Source of the DNA: Calothrix anomala FACHB-343
Lineage (GTDB): Bacteria > Cyanobacteriota > Cyanobacteriia > Cyanobacteriales > Nostocaceae
Assembly: GCF_014696435.1 (NCBI RefSeq)
Contig: NZ_JACJQG010000025.1
Span: 1-64,000, forward strand
DNA length: 64,000 nucleotides
Direction: 5' to 3'
In this document: piece by piece, positions 1 to 8,946 of the stretch
Layout of the letters: each line of letters begins with the position of its first letter
Position numbering within the stretch: position 1 is the first letter of the stretch
Translations under genes and position numbers: made by a program
Notes under the pieces: generated by a model
Databases searched by the model: none
The model's input: only the letters and a program-made list of their open reading frames with translations
Told to the model about the DNA's origin: nothing

Positions 1-107
1 CCCCATTGTTCAACTGCCCAAGTTTGGAGGTCTGTGAAATTTTCTAATTTCATACTCTGACTCTAATACACCCCATTTCCACTTTAAAAGATGTTGGTAA
101 TGACAAG

Positions 108-406
108 CCCTATAAGGGTGGGGCTAGAAATACGAAGCCTGCCTTCGCAGGCTAAAAGTTTGATGGGAGCATCCCAAATGTGCAAAAACGCCCTCACCCT
201 ATAAGGGTGGGGCTAGAAATACGAAGCCTGCCTTCGCAGGCTAAAAGTTTGATAGCCTGCGAAGGCAGGCTTTGTTGGTATAGCAATACCCTAGAAGGGT
301 ATTGCGTCAAAATTGGGATGCTCCCAGTTTGATAGCCTGCGAAGGCAGGCTTTGTTGGTATAGCAATACCCTAGAAGGGTATTGCGTCAAAATTGGGATG
401 CTCCCC
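108..406. repeat. Composite multi-hairpin repeat block
   Basis: The stretch before the first gene holds no coding region. It has two copies of one unit (from 108 and 197), each with the hairpin AGCCTGCCTTCGCAGGCT, then two copies of another unit 80 bp apart (from 246 and 326). The second unit has three elements: AGCCTGCGAAGGCAGGCT, ATACCCTAGAAGGGTAT and GGGATGCTCCC. The last is the reverse complement of GGGAGCATCCC at the end of the first unit. This is a cyanobacterial intergenic palindromic repeat cluster of unknown role. Confidence 0.75.
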
Positions 407-546
407 TTGGTAAGTTAATGATTGGGATACCATGCAAAGAGACAGGGAAGGGGATTGCTTAAAACTACTTTTAGGGTTTTGCTAAGATTGGTTACATAAT
501 GTAATGTTAACCTGGCAAATTGCACCCATACTTGAGCAAGACACCT

Positions 547-1860
547 ATGCAAACTGCGATCAAATCCGATGAAGAACCCAATAATCGCTTGTTTTCTAAT
601 TTGGAATTTGATGGTAAGCGGCTAAGTCATCAACCAGGAAGCGTATTAGGTAGCACAGCATTAATTGCGGGAACTACGGTAGGTGCGGGAATTCTCGCCT
701 TACCGGCGGTAACTTTACCCTCTGGTATTGTTCCATCCACAGTCTTATTAATTGCGGTTTGGGTATACACTCTAGTGTCTGGTTTATTGATTGCAGAAGC
801 CACAGTCAATACTATGAGGCTAGCAGGGCGTCCAAATGTGGGGATGTTAGCGATGATTGAGAACACCCTGGGCTTAATTGGTGGGCGAATTGCGGCGGGT
901 ACTTACTTATTTTTACACTATGCCTTACTAGTAGCTTACACCACCCAAGGCGGCGAGATTTTAGGAAATGCGATCGCTAATTTATTCGGCGTTCACAATG
1001 TTGTACCTGCATGGGTAGGAACCACTGCGTTCACCCTGGTATTTGGTGGGATTATGTATTTTGGGCGAGATAAGTTTGTCGAAAAGCTGAATAGCGTATT
1101 TGTTGCCATTGTTCTAGCTTCATTTTTAGGACTATTATTACTCGCAGGCGGACAAGTTAAGACTACACAGTTTTTCTTTCAGAATTGGAGTGCAGTAGGT
1201 AGCGCTGTATCTGTCATGGCAGTAGCCTTGTTTTACCATAACATTGTGCCAGTGGTCGTGACTCAGCTAGAAGCAGACACCAAAAAAATTCGTCAGTCGA
1301 TTGTCATTGGTTCAGCGATTCCCTTAATTATGTTCCTAGCCTGGAATGCAGTCATTTTGGGAAGTGTCAGCCCAGATATTCTGCATAATGCTGGTAATAG
1401 TCAAGGAATATTTGACCCCTTAGAAATTTTGCGCTCTGGTGGTGCGGGAGAATGGTTAGGAGTGCTAGTGTCAATTTTCTCAGAATTTGCGATCGCCACA
1501 TCATTCATCGGCTTTGTCTATGGATTGCTAGACTTTTTTCAAGAGATATTTTTATCAACTCAAATCCAATTTACCAGCCGCTTGCGCCTCTACTCCATGA
1601 TTCTTTTACCAGCGATGAGTTTCGGCGTCATCAGTCCCAAAATTTTCTTTACGGCTTTAGATTATGTTGGTACATTTAACATCTCAGTTTTAGGCGGAAT
1701 CATCCCCGCATTGATGACATGGAAACAACGACAACAACATACAAATAAAGTATATCAATCACTTGTCCCCGGTGGTAAAGCTACACTCACTATCATGATT
1801 TTCATCGCATTAACCATCATCAGCAAACAGATTTGGTCAACAATCATCAATAATTCGTAA
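547..1860 (+). CDS. Aromatic amino-acid (Tyr/Trp-type) permease, HAAAP family
   Basis: Inner-membrane transporter of about 437 residues, predicted to import tyrosine, tryptophan or a related amino acid by proton symport. Near the N-terminus it has the family signature GTTVGAGILALP in the first membrane helix, and about eleven hydrophobic segments follow. Length and signature match TyrP/Mtr-like proteins. An upstream TTG at 520 would add nine residues, but the ATG at 547 is the more natural start. Neither has a strong ribosome-binding site. The gene stands alone, with AATTCGT and TTGACTA tandem repeats just downstream. The substrate cannot be fixed from sequence. Confidence 0.85.
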   Translation: MQTAIKSDEEPNNRLFSNLEFDGKRLSHQPGSVLGSTALIAGTTVGAGILALPAVTLPSGIVPSTVLLIAVWVYTLVSGLLIAEATVNTMRLAGRPNVGMLAMIENTLGLIGGRIAAGTYLFLHYALLVAYTTQGGEILGNAIANLFGVHNVVPAWVGTTAFTLVFGGIMYFGRDKFVEKLNSVFVAIVLASFLGLLLLAGGQVKTTQFFFQNWSAVGSAVSVMAVALFYHNIVPVVVTQLEADTKKIRQSIVIGSAIPLIMFLAWNAVILGSVSPDILHNAGNSQGIFDPLEILRSGGAGEWLGVLVSIFSEFAIATSFIGFVYGLLDFFQEIFLSTQIQFTSRLRLYSMILLPAMSFGVISPKIFFTALDYVGTFNISVLGGIIPALMTWKQRQQHTNKVYQSLVPGGKATLTIMIFIALTIISKQIWSTIINNS

Positions 1861-1861
1861 T

Positions 1862-1947
1862 TCGTAATTCCTAATTCGTAATTCGTAATTTGTAATTCAT
1901 AATTAAATTAACAAATGACTATTGACTATTGACTATTGACTATTGAC
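1862..1947. repeat. Heptanucleotide tandem repeats (AATTCGT and TTGACTA types)
   Basis: A run of imperfect AATTCGT/AATTCCT units is followed by TTGACTA units reaching the start of the next gene. This is the short tandemly repeated repetitive (STRR) class of filamentous cyanobacteria. A TTG in the last unit creates a spurious in-frame start for the gene at 1955. Confidence 0.8.
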
Positions 1948-1954
1948 CAAAATA

Positions 1955-2497
1955 ATGACAAACCGTTTAATTAAAATCAGTAAATTTCTCAGCAAATATC
2001 TGCGCCATCAACCCGAAAGCCTGGGAATTAAACTAGAATCTGGTGGCTGGGTGAATGTCCAAGAATTATTATTAGCTTGTGCAAAACATCAATTCCCCAT
2101 CACATTGCGGGAATTACAAGAAGTAGTGGCTAATAATGATAAAAAACGCTTTTCCTTCGATTCTACAGGTACTATGATCCGTGCAAATCAAGGACATAGT
2201 GTAGAAGTTGATTTGCAGTTAGAACCAGTGACACCGCCAAATGTGTTGTATCACGGTACAGGACACAAATCTGTAGAGTCAATTATGCAAACAGGAATTG
2301 CCAAAATGTTACGCCATCACGTGCATTTATCTGCCAATATTGCCACAGCTAAAACCGTTGGTGCAAGACATGGAAGACCTGTAGTTTTTGCTATAGATGC
2401 GGCGTCAATGTATCAAGCCGGTTATCAATTTTATTGTTCCGATAATGGTGTTTGGTTAGTTGATAATGTACCGCCTGAATATTTGCAAATAATTTGA
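1955..2497 (+). CDS. kptA: RNA 2'-phosphotransferase, KptA/Tpt1 family
   Basis: Predicted to transfer a 2'-phosphate from RNA to NAD, giving ADP-ribose 1'',2''-cyclic phosphate. The N-terminal lobe has LSKYLRHQPESLGI, typical of the family. The NAD-binding lobe has YHGTGHKSVESIM, HVHLSANIATA and GARHGRPVVFAID. At 180 residues it has the usual length. I prefer the ATG at 1955 over the in-frame TTG at 1943, which lies inside the TTGACTA repeat. Bacteria have no known tRNA splicing that needs this enzyme, so its substrate here is unknown. There is no operon partner. Confidence 0.92.
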   Translation: MTNRLIKISKFLSKYLRHQPESLGIKLESGGWVNVQELLLACAKHQFPITLRELQEVVANNDKKRFSFDSTGTMIRANQGHSVEVDLQLEPVTPPNVLYHGTGHKSVESIMQTGIAKMLRHHVHLSANIATAKTVGARHGRPVVFAIDAASMYQAGYQFYCSDNGVWLVDNVPPEYLQII

Positions 2498-2809
2498 AAT
2501 TCTACTCTGTGTTCTCTGCGGTTCTATAAATCTAAATGCGTAGGTTGGGTTGAACGTAGACGCGGAGCGGCTTCCCGTTCGACGAAGTCGTTCCCGAAGG
2601 GTAGGGTAGTGAAACCCAACACAACCCGGAAATGTTGGGTTTCGTTCCTCAACCCAACCTACATCTAATGACTAATGACCAATGACTAATGACCAATGAC
2701 CAATGACAGCTATCTTTAATCGCGCCTATCTACTTATCAGTATTGTCACTGATTCAAGTTAGCTAAAAACTTGAATAGCATATATATGTAATGTAGTCGG
2801 GATAAAACT
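2498..2809. other. Gene-free gap with foldback repeat and heptamers
   Basis: No coding region seen. It holds a foldback element at 2540-2662 bounded by GTAGGTTGGGTT and AACCCAACCTAC, then ATGACTA/ATGACCA heptamers at about 2664-2707, then the leader of the next gene. Related foldbacks occur at 53888-53966 and 58956-59049, with a half copy at 19725. Confidence 0.7.
2540..2662. repeat. GTAGGTTGGGTT foldback repeat, copy 1
   Basis: Terminal inverted repeats GTAGGTTGGGTT and AACCCAACCTAC bound 123 bp with a second internal palindrome around AACCCAACA/TGTTGGGTT. No coding capacity. The same ends bound copies of 79 and 94 bp elsewhere in the window. Confidence 0.75.
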
Positions 2810-5269
2810 ATGTCGGAATTGTCGCTTCATTGCCAAAATTTAAAAGAACAAGTTGAGTATATCCTAAAACTTTTACAGCAAGAACCGACATTTCGCTCTT
2901 ACGATATTACACCTATTCAAACTTCTTTAGATAAAGCTATTTCTCCGCAATTTGAAATTGTCTTTGCTGGTGCATTTAGTGCTGGTAAATCAATGCTAAT
3001 TAATGCACTTTTAGAAAGAGAATTACTATATAGTGCTGAAGGACATGCTACAGGTACAGAGTGTAAAATTGCCTATGCTGAAGCCGAAAAAGAAAGAGTA
3101 GTATTCACATTTTTGAATGAAGCGGAAATTCGCGAACAAGCTTTATCTTTATGTAAAGAATTAGGATTTACCACCGTTGCTAATATTAATCAACCAGATG
3201 TCATTAATTTACTCAATCAAGGTTGTAAAGCAATTCTCCAACAAGAGGGTGGGGAAAATAAATCGGAACGCGCAAAACAAGCCAAGGCTTTAATGTTATT
3301 GCTGGAAGGATATATCGCCAATCGTCAACATATCCACACAGTAAATAATGCTACTTATTCAATGGCACAATTTAACTTTAGCAATATTAAAGAAGCAGCA
3401 AATTATGCGCGTCGTGGTAGTAATAGCGCTGTATTAAAACGAATTGAATATTATTGTCATCATCCGCTTTTACAAGATGGTAACGTACTCATCGATACGC
3501 CGGGAATTGATGCGCCAGTTGAAAAAGATGCACAGTTAGCTTACGAAAAAATTCAAAATCCAGATACTTCCGCAGTGGTATGCGTGTTGAAACCTGCGGC
3601 GGCTGGTGATATGACGAAGGAAGAAACAAAGCTGCTGGAAACGATGCGGAGTAATAATGGAATTCGCGATCGCATTTTTTATGTCTTTAACCGCATTGAT
3701 GAAACTTGGTTTAATGCGCAACTCAGACAACGCTTAGAAGATTTAATTAGCAATCAGTTCCGCGATACCCACAGAGTTTATAAAACCAGTGGCTTGTTAG
3801 GATTTTATGGCAGTCAAATTAAACAAACAAGTCAGCAAGATAGATTTGGTTTAGATTCTATTTTTGCAGCTAGTGTGAAAGCCATCAATGGTGTAGAAGA
3901 AACGCCACAGTTTGTCCATGAATTTAACCGCTACTGTGCTGGTAAGTTATCAGCGAGTAAATTCCGGATTGCGGTAAATAACTTTGAAACTCCTAACGAG
4001 AACTATATTAGAATTTTAACTGAACAAGGTACGCCATTAATTTTACAGTTAATTCAAGATAGTGGCATTGAAGAATTTAGAACCGCAATTACGCGCTATC
4101 TTACCCAAGAAAAACGCCCGCAACTTTTCTTGAATTTAGCGGAAGATTTACAATCTATTTGTATTCAACTAAAAAATCATTATCAAACTGTCTATCGGGA
4201 ATTAGCGAGTCAACCCCAAGAACTTGAGCCGATGAAGGTACAGGAATTGCAACGCCTGAACCAGCAATTACAGCAAGTTTCCAAAGACTTTACACAGCAT
4301 ATTACAGAAGAAGTCAACCATTTAGTTAATAATACCTGCGATGAATTTGAAGCAGATTTTCGCCAATTACAAGCCAGGATGATTCGCCGTTTAGATGAAT
4401 TACTAGAAAGCTTTTCTGTAGCTGATGCTTATCGCCGCGCAACTCTCAGCCATCCCCGGAATGCAACTGCACCTTTACTCGCTATTTTAGTAGAAGCATT
4501 TTATTATTTATCCAATCAATTGGAAGATAATTTAATGATGTCTTCTCAGCATTTAATTGCTAATCTATTTCAGCAGTTAATCGAAAAAATTCGCAAATCC
4601 GAATATTATCGCCAATTATATAGTTTATTAGGTAATGATGGCGGCATTGAAGCTGAAGTTAAAATTGCCGAAAAAATGGTTTCTCAAGCTTTAATTATTG
4701 CTGCGAGTGTAGAGTGCGATCGCTTTGTCAGAGAAAGTCCCAGATTTTACGATGAAGGCACTTTTTCTATCTATCAATTTCGCAAAACATTACAGCAAAC
4801 TTTTCAGGGTTACGACTGCGAAAGCATGATTGAAGCTGAACCAGCTATTAAGCAATTATTAAAATTAGATTTTGAGCCAAAAGTCTCCCACACCGTCCGT
4901 AAATCCTTCCGCCAAACTGTCAATCAAATCCTGAAAAATCAGTTATTAGAAATGGCGGATAATCAAGCAGATTATATCTTGCAGCAGAATCCCCAAGCCC
5001 GGAATTTTCTAGAAAAAACTCTCGAACAAGAAGCAGAGAAAAAGATTGCTAATAATCACCGTTTATTGCAAGAAGTGAAACAGAAAATTGCTGCATATAA
5101 TTTAGCTGCGTCCAGTATTAATACAGGTTTACAACTCATGGAAGTAAACGAGCATTTATTACCCTTAATTAAGGATATGGAAGCAGTAGAAGAAAATATC
5201 GACCCCAGGACTACTAGCAACGGTTTTCTAATTTCTGATGGTTTGTTAGATATTGTCGATAGGGCATAG
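2810..5269 (+). CDS. Dynamin-like GTPase, large bacterial type
   Basis: Predicted GTP-driven membrane-remodelling or membrane-protection protein of 819 residues. The GTPase motifs are clear: P-loop GAFSAGKS at about residues 54-61, the G3 motif DTPG at about 229-232 and a G4-like NRID near 293. The remaining 500 residues are mostly helical and rich in Gln and Leu, as expected for a dynamin stalk. There is no obvious C-terminal transmembrane pair. It is longer than the classical cyanobacterial BDLP (about 690 residues). The gene stands alone, convergent with the HAD-ATPase gene downstream. The dynamin family is secure; the cellular task is not. Confidence 0.85.
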   Translation: MSELSLHCQNLKEQVEYILKLLQQEPTFRSYDITPIQTSLDKAISPQFEIVFAGAFSAGKSMLINALLERELLYSAEGHATGTECKIAYAEAEKERVVFTFLNEAEIREQALSLCKELGFTTVANINQPDVINLLNQGCKAILQQEGGENKSERAKQAKALMLLLEGYIANRQHIHTVNNATYSMAQFNFSNIKEAANYARRGSNSAVLKRIEYYCHHPLLQDGNVLIDTPGIDAPVEKDAQLAYEKIQNPDTSAVVCVLKPAAAGDMTKEETKLLETMRSNNGIRDRIFYVFNRIDETWFNAQLRQRLEDLISNQFRDTHRVYKTSGLLGFYGSQIKQTSQQDRFGLDSIFAASVKAINGVEETPQFVHEFNRYCAGKLSASKFRIAVNNFETPNENYIRILTEQGTPLILQLIQDSGIEEFRTAITRYLTQEKRPQLFLNLAEDLQSICIQLKNHYQTVYRELASQPQELEPMKVQELQRLNQQLQQVSKDFTQHITEEVNHLVNNTCDEFEADFRQLQARMIRRLDELLESFSVADAYRRATLSHPRNATAPLLAILVEAFYYLSNQLEDNLMMSSQHLIANLFQQLIEKIRKSEYYRQLYSLLGNDGGIEAEVKIAEKMVSQALIIAASVECDRFVRESPRFYDEGTFSIYQFRKTLQQTFQGYDCESMIEAEPAIKQLLKLDFEPKVSHTVRKSFRQTVNQILKNQLLEMADNQADYILQQNPQARNFLEKTLEQEAEKKIANNHRLLQEVKQKIAAYNLAASSINTGLQLMEVNEHLLPLIKDMEAVEENIDPRTTSNGFLISDGLLDIVDRA

Positions 5270-5384
5270 GGCATGGGGAAGAATTTACCTCTGTGTACTC
5301 TGCGCCTCTGTGGTTTAATAATACCAATTTAAATAGTTTTTGCAGCGCATCAATATATTCTACAGGTCATGGCAATGTCTATTC

Positions 5385-5462
5385 GTGAGGCTCCGCCTCG
5401 AAAGCTGATAAATTGAGGCGGCAGCCCACAGATCATAGCTCCCACGCAGAGCATGGGAGCTA
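5385..5462. repeat. GAGGCTCCGCCTCG foldback repeat, copy 1
   Basis: Begins with the palindrome GAGGCTCCGCCTC, then a segment with GAGGCGGCAGCC, and ends with a GCTCCCACGCAGAGCATGGGAGC hairpin-like tail. A near-identical copy lies at 8597-8674. It fills most of the 233-bp convergent gap between the dynamin and HAD-ATPase genes. Confidence 0.7.
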
Positions 5463-5502
5463 GATGGAATCGGGGTTTCACCTTAAATATGAACGACGTT
5501 TT

Positions 5503-7215
5503 TTAACTAGGCAATGTATAATATTGAGCGATCGCGCTTTTAATTGCTTCCCGACTTTCACTAGCAGAGTTACCATTACCCTTTTCTATTTTCGCCACTT
5601 CATCTGCTAAAGATTCATCTTTAATCGCCTCTTTTAACCAACACGAATAATCTCCTTGTTGCAGGTGAAATAACCAAGTTTCATCATCAACACCTTCAGC
5701 TATTTGGGTAAATAAAATTAAATTTTGCGCGCGCAGATTTAACTTAGAATCTGGCCCCCGGAAGTAAAAGCTTTTATCTTCCCCTAACTCCCCTTCTGCG
5801 TATTTGCGTACATGACGCCGACGTTCAGTTTTTCCTGGGGTAATACGAAAGCGGAAGGGTTCTGCATCTTTTTTACTAAACCAGGCTAATGCTTCCCCTG
5901 GTTCTAAGGTTTGGGGTGTTAATTGTGGCGGACAATGACCAATAGTTTCGCAGAATAATTTGATATTCTTTTCTGGTGAGTTCCCCACAGTGAGAATCGT
6001 ATCCACCAATGATAAACCTGCTGAGGCTACATGATCGGGATGGACTGTAATTAACATCATCCCGTGGAGTTGTTGGGGTAATGTCAGAGAAGCTGGATTC
6101 CAAGATGCAGGGATGAGATGATGAGCTTCATCTACGACTATCCAGTGAGGACGACCAGTACGCGATCGCAATTCTAACAATACTGCTAAAAGTTCCGCAA
6201 AAAACGCCGGACGATCCTGTAACGCAATACCCAGCAGGTTAACTACCAAATTTTGCTGCGGCTGTTCTAATAAATCTTGTACCTCTGCAATGCGGGGCGA
6301 TCGCTCAGTATCGCCTAAAATTACTCCAGGCTCAAAGTTTTCGTAGTCTCCCTCTGGATCGATAATACAAAATTGATAGTTTTGCTCGGCAATTCGTTCT
6401 AACAAAGCTGTGGCTAAGGTGGATTTTCCGCCACCAGAAGTCCCAGCAAGTAAAATACTTGTACCGTAGGCGTTCATCTGCACTTCGGAACCGTCTGCTT
6501 GGGTACCCAACAAAATTTTGTGTCTTTGTAATTTTTCGTCAACTTCAGACACATCATCAGCAATCATTTTGTCGATTAATTCAACGACGCCATCACCCCG
6601 ATTACCTTGGGTAACAAAATCTACCCGTTCTTTCACCATCGGTAATGCATTTCCCACCGCTACAGATAACTCGCATAAATTGAGAAAAGCGTGGTCATTT
6701 TCCGCATCACCCACCCCAACAACGTTATGTGGCGATAACTTCATTTCATTTAAAGCTGCTAACAATCCGGCGGCTTTGTTAATCCCGGAAGGTAGCACCA
6801 TGACTGCACCTTTGTTAAAAATCACCTGCAATTCTAAACCTAAATCACGGATGGTTTGCAGTACAGTAGTTTCATGGGGATGCCAAGTCGCAACTATGAC
6901 TTTACCAACTGATAGCGGCTCGACATGGCGATCGCGTAATGCTTGAATAAACTCCGATGGTGGTTGAGAACCTAATAACTTTTCCTGACGAGTAGCTGGT
7001 GAATAAAGCAAAGCACCATTTTCTGCTACTACATAGTCAAATAAATCGATATGTTGAAAAACCTGCTGTAAATCATCTAACTGTCTCCCAGTTACTAATA
7101 TTAGCTTTCTACCAGAAGCCCGCAGACGTTCTAATGCTGCTAACGTGTTTTCGCGGACATGACCATCTGTAGCGAGAGTACCATCATAATCGGTAGCTAA
7201 TACAAAGTAACGCAT
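5503..7215 (-). CDS. HAD-IIB phosphatase fused to a HerA-like P-loop ATPase
   Basis: Two-domain protein of 570 residues. Residues 1 to about 215 form a Cof-type HAD phosphatase: DYDGT with nucleophile Asp9 and acid/base Asp11, VTGR near 41-44, and the metal-binding motif GVGDAENDHAFL at about 167-178. Residues from about 240 form an ATPase of the HerA/FtsK-like class: Walker A GTSGGGKST near 258-266, DPEGDY near 286-291 and Walker B WIVVDEAHHL near 358-367. The linker is short, so this is a true fusion. The function is unknown. A phosphatase whose substrate access depends on ATPase state would fit, but that is inference. Monocistronic as far as visible. Confidence 0.85.
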   Translation of the reverse strand: MRYFVLATDYDGTLATDGHVRENTLAALERLRASGRKLILVTGRQLDDLQQVFQHIDLFDYVVAENGALLYSPATRQEKLLGSQPPSEFIQALRDRHVEPLSVGKVIVATWHPHETTVLQTIRDLGLELQVIFNKGAVMVLPSGINKAAGLLAALNEMKLSPHNVVGVGDAENDHAFLNLCELSVAVGNALPMVKERVDFVTQGNRGDGVVELIDKMIADDVSEVDEKLQRHKILLGTQADGSEVQMNAYGTSILLAGTSGGGKSTLATALLERIAEQNYQFCIIDPEGDYENFEPGVILGDTERSPRIAEVQDLLEQPQQNLVVNLLGIALQDRPAFFAELLAVLLELRSRTGRPHWIVVDEAHHLIPASWNPASLTLPQQLHGMMLITVHPDHVASAGLSLVDTILTVGNSPEKNIKLFCETIGHCPPQLTPQTLEPGEALAWFSKKDAEPFRFRITPGKTERRRHVRKYAEGELGEDKSFYFRGPDSKLNLRAQNLILFTQIAEGVDDETWLFHLQQGDYSCWLKEAIKDESLADEVAKIEKGNGNSASESREAIKSAIAQYYTLPS

Positions 7216-7288
7216 AGGAAAATTAGAAAACTGGTAATTTGGTTCACTTAGGGAATTCTAGGTAAAAAATATTTTATTGCTCTTGTTC

Positions 7289-7319
7289 ACCGTCAACCGT
7301 CAACCGTCAACCGTCAACA
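7289..7319. repeat. Heptanucleotide tandem repeat (GTCAACC type)
   Basis: Four contiguous GTCAACC/GTCAACA units upstream of the HAD-ATPase gene. The same heptamer family is expanded inside the U32 peptidase gene at about 40530-40675. Confidence 0.75.
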
Positions 7320-7421
7320 ACTGAAAGCGGAATAATTTATTTTTTGGAGTTCCCTTATTAGAATGACTTGCCCTACCAGCTTTCTTTATCCAGCCTGAGA
7401 GGTAAAAATTTAGCTGAAAAA

Positions 7422-8246
7422 TCAGCCTTTGAGAAAAGATAAAATATCGTTGTTTAGCTGTTCCCTATGGGTATTGGTTAAACCGTGAGGTGCGCCGGGA
7501 TAAACCTTGAGGGTAGCATTCTTGACAATTTTAGCCGATGCGATCGCCGCCGCAGCAATCGGTACAATCTGGTCATCATCGCCATGAATAATCAAAGTTG
7601 GGACATCGAACTTTTTCAAATCTTCAGTAAAATCTGTCTCCGAGAAAGCCTGAATACAGTCAAATGTATTTTTATGACCAGCCAGCATCCCTTGCAACCA
7701 GAACCAATCAATCATACCTTGGGAGACTTGCGCACCCGGACGGTTAAAGCCGAAAAAAGGGCCGCTAGCTAAATCTTTGTAAAGTTGCGATCGGTCGCTT
7801 AGGGAAGCAGTGCGCAAACCGTCGAACACTTCAATAGGTGAACCATCGGGATTATTCTCTGTTTTCAGCATCAACGGCGGTACAGCAGATATCAATGCAG
7901 CTTTAGCGATTCTACCTGTACCATGACGACCGATATAACGCGCCACTTCACCACCACCTGTAGAGAAACCGATTAAGATAACTTCTTTTAAATCTAGGGT
8001 TTCTATCAACGTAGCCAAATCATCAGCATAGGTATCCATCTCATTCCCATCCCAGGGTTGACTTGAACGCCCATGTCCTCGTCTATCGTGTGCGATCGCG
8101 CGATAACCGCGATCGGCGACAAAAAGCATCTGATATTCCCAACTATCAGCATTCAGAGGCCAACCGTGACTAAAAATCACAGGTTGTCCAGCACCCCAGT
8201 CTTTGTAATATATCTGCGTGCCATCTTTCGTGGTAATTGTACTCAT
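7422..8246 (-). CDS. Alpha/beta hydrolase, non-haem chloroperoxidase-like
   Basis: A 274-residue serine hydrolase. The oxyanion motif is [11 protein letters not shown], the nucleophile elbow is GFSTGGGE, the acid lies in HGDDDQIVP and the catalytic His in [10 protein letters not shown]. These match bacterial cofactor-free chloroperoxidase/esterase proteins, whose perhydrolase activity is usually incidental. The start at 8246 is chosen because GAGG sits six bases upstream of that ATG. Another in-frame ATG four codons earlier (8258) has no such site. The substrate is unknown. Confidence 0.85.
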   Translation of the reverse strand: MSTITTKDGTQIYYKDWGAGQPVIFSHGWPLNADSWEYQMLFVADRGYRAIAHDRRGHGRSSQPWDGNEMDTYADDLATLIETLDLKEVILIGFSTGGGEVARYIGRHGTGRIAKAALISAVPPLMLKTENNPDGSPIEVFDGLRTASLSDRSQLYKDLASGPFFGFNRPGAQVSQGMIDWFWLQGMLAGHKNTFDCIQAFSETDFTEDLKKFDVPTLIIHGDDDQIVPIAAAAIASAKIVKNATLKVYPGAPHGLTNTHREQLNNDILSFLKG

Positions 8247-8596
8247 GAAATTCCTCATAAATGGGTAGGGATTTAATTGGATGAATGCAATTATTCAGCC
8301 AATAGAAACTCAAAGTTGCCCATAATCGCAAGCAAGCAATTAAATAAATTGCACCAATCATTAAGGTGGGGTGCTTTATGTTGCTTATTTGCCCTTTTTC
8401 ATATCCAAGCCAATTATGCAGCGTATATACCCACACTTAAAGCAAAAATAGCAATATCTATCTAAAGTAGGAATTTTTGTCCCAATTTGTAAAAAAATGC
8501 GACAGATGGTAAGGGCATGGCATTGCCCATTGGTGTCAACTTAAGTTCAAAACCTTTCTCTATCTCGTTTCCAGCCTCCGGCTGGAAATGCGTATT

Positions 8597-8674
8597 GCGA
8601 GGCTCCGCCTCGGAAGCTGATAAATTGAGGCGGCAGCCCACAGATCATCGCTCCCACGCAGAGCATGGGAACCA
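8597..8674. repeat. GAGGCTCCGCCTCG foldback repeat, copy 2
   Basis: Near-identical to 5385-5462 over about 78 bp, including GAGGCTCCGCCTCG, GAGGCGGCAGCCCACAG and the CTCCCACGCAGAGCATGGGA tail. Confidence 0.7.
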
Positions 8675-8890
8675 GTTATATATTGATGTTCTACAAAAGC
8701 TATTTAAATTAGTATTACTACAGCAGTTTTCAGCTATTTGAACCACATCTGTCGTAGTAGGGAACATAGACAATCTTTTGGTACATACAATAATTTTACT
8801 GGTGCCGTGCCCCTACAGCGTGGTCTATTTACCTAAAAATAGCTGTAAGTGCAAGTTTGCAGACAACATGAAATACAACCAAACAAAAAC

Positions 8891-8923
8891 CCTCACCTTC
8901 ATCGCAAAAAATAGAAGGTGAGG
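8891..8923 (-). terminator. Rho-independent terminator of the UbiB-like gene
   Basis: Perfect 10-bp stem CCTCACCTTC/GAAGGTGAGG with a 13-base loop. On the minus strand it is followed by GTTTTTGTTTGG, a T-rich tract. It lies 24 bp past the stop codon of the gene at 8947-11016. Confidence 0.75.
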
Positions 8924-8946
8924 ATTTTCAAATCAGAGAATTAGTT

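Larger units (their letters stand above)
8247..8946. other. 700-bp gap holding interspersed repeats and a terminator
   Basis: No supported gene; small open frames here lack ribosome-binding sites and recognisable sequence. The region has a GGCATTGCC-containing element at about 8505-8545 (a related string lies at 53270-53300), the GAGGCTCCGCCTCG foldback at 8597-8674 and the terminator at 8891-8923. Confidence 0.6.

Noticed and set aside
8277-8465. Small open frames between the hydrolase and UbiB genes
   Set aside because: No ribosome-binding site, no recognisable sequence, and the region is repeat-rich.
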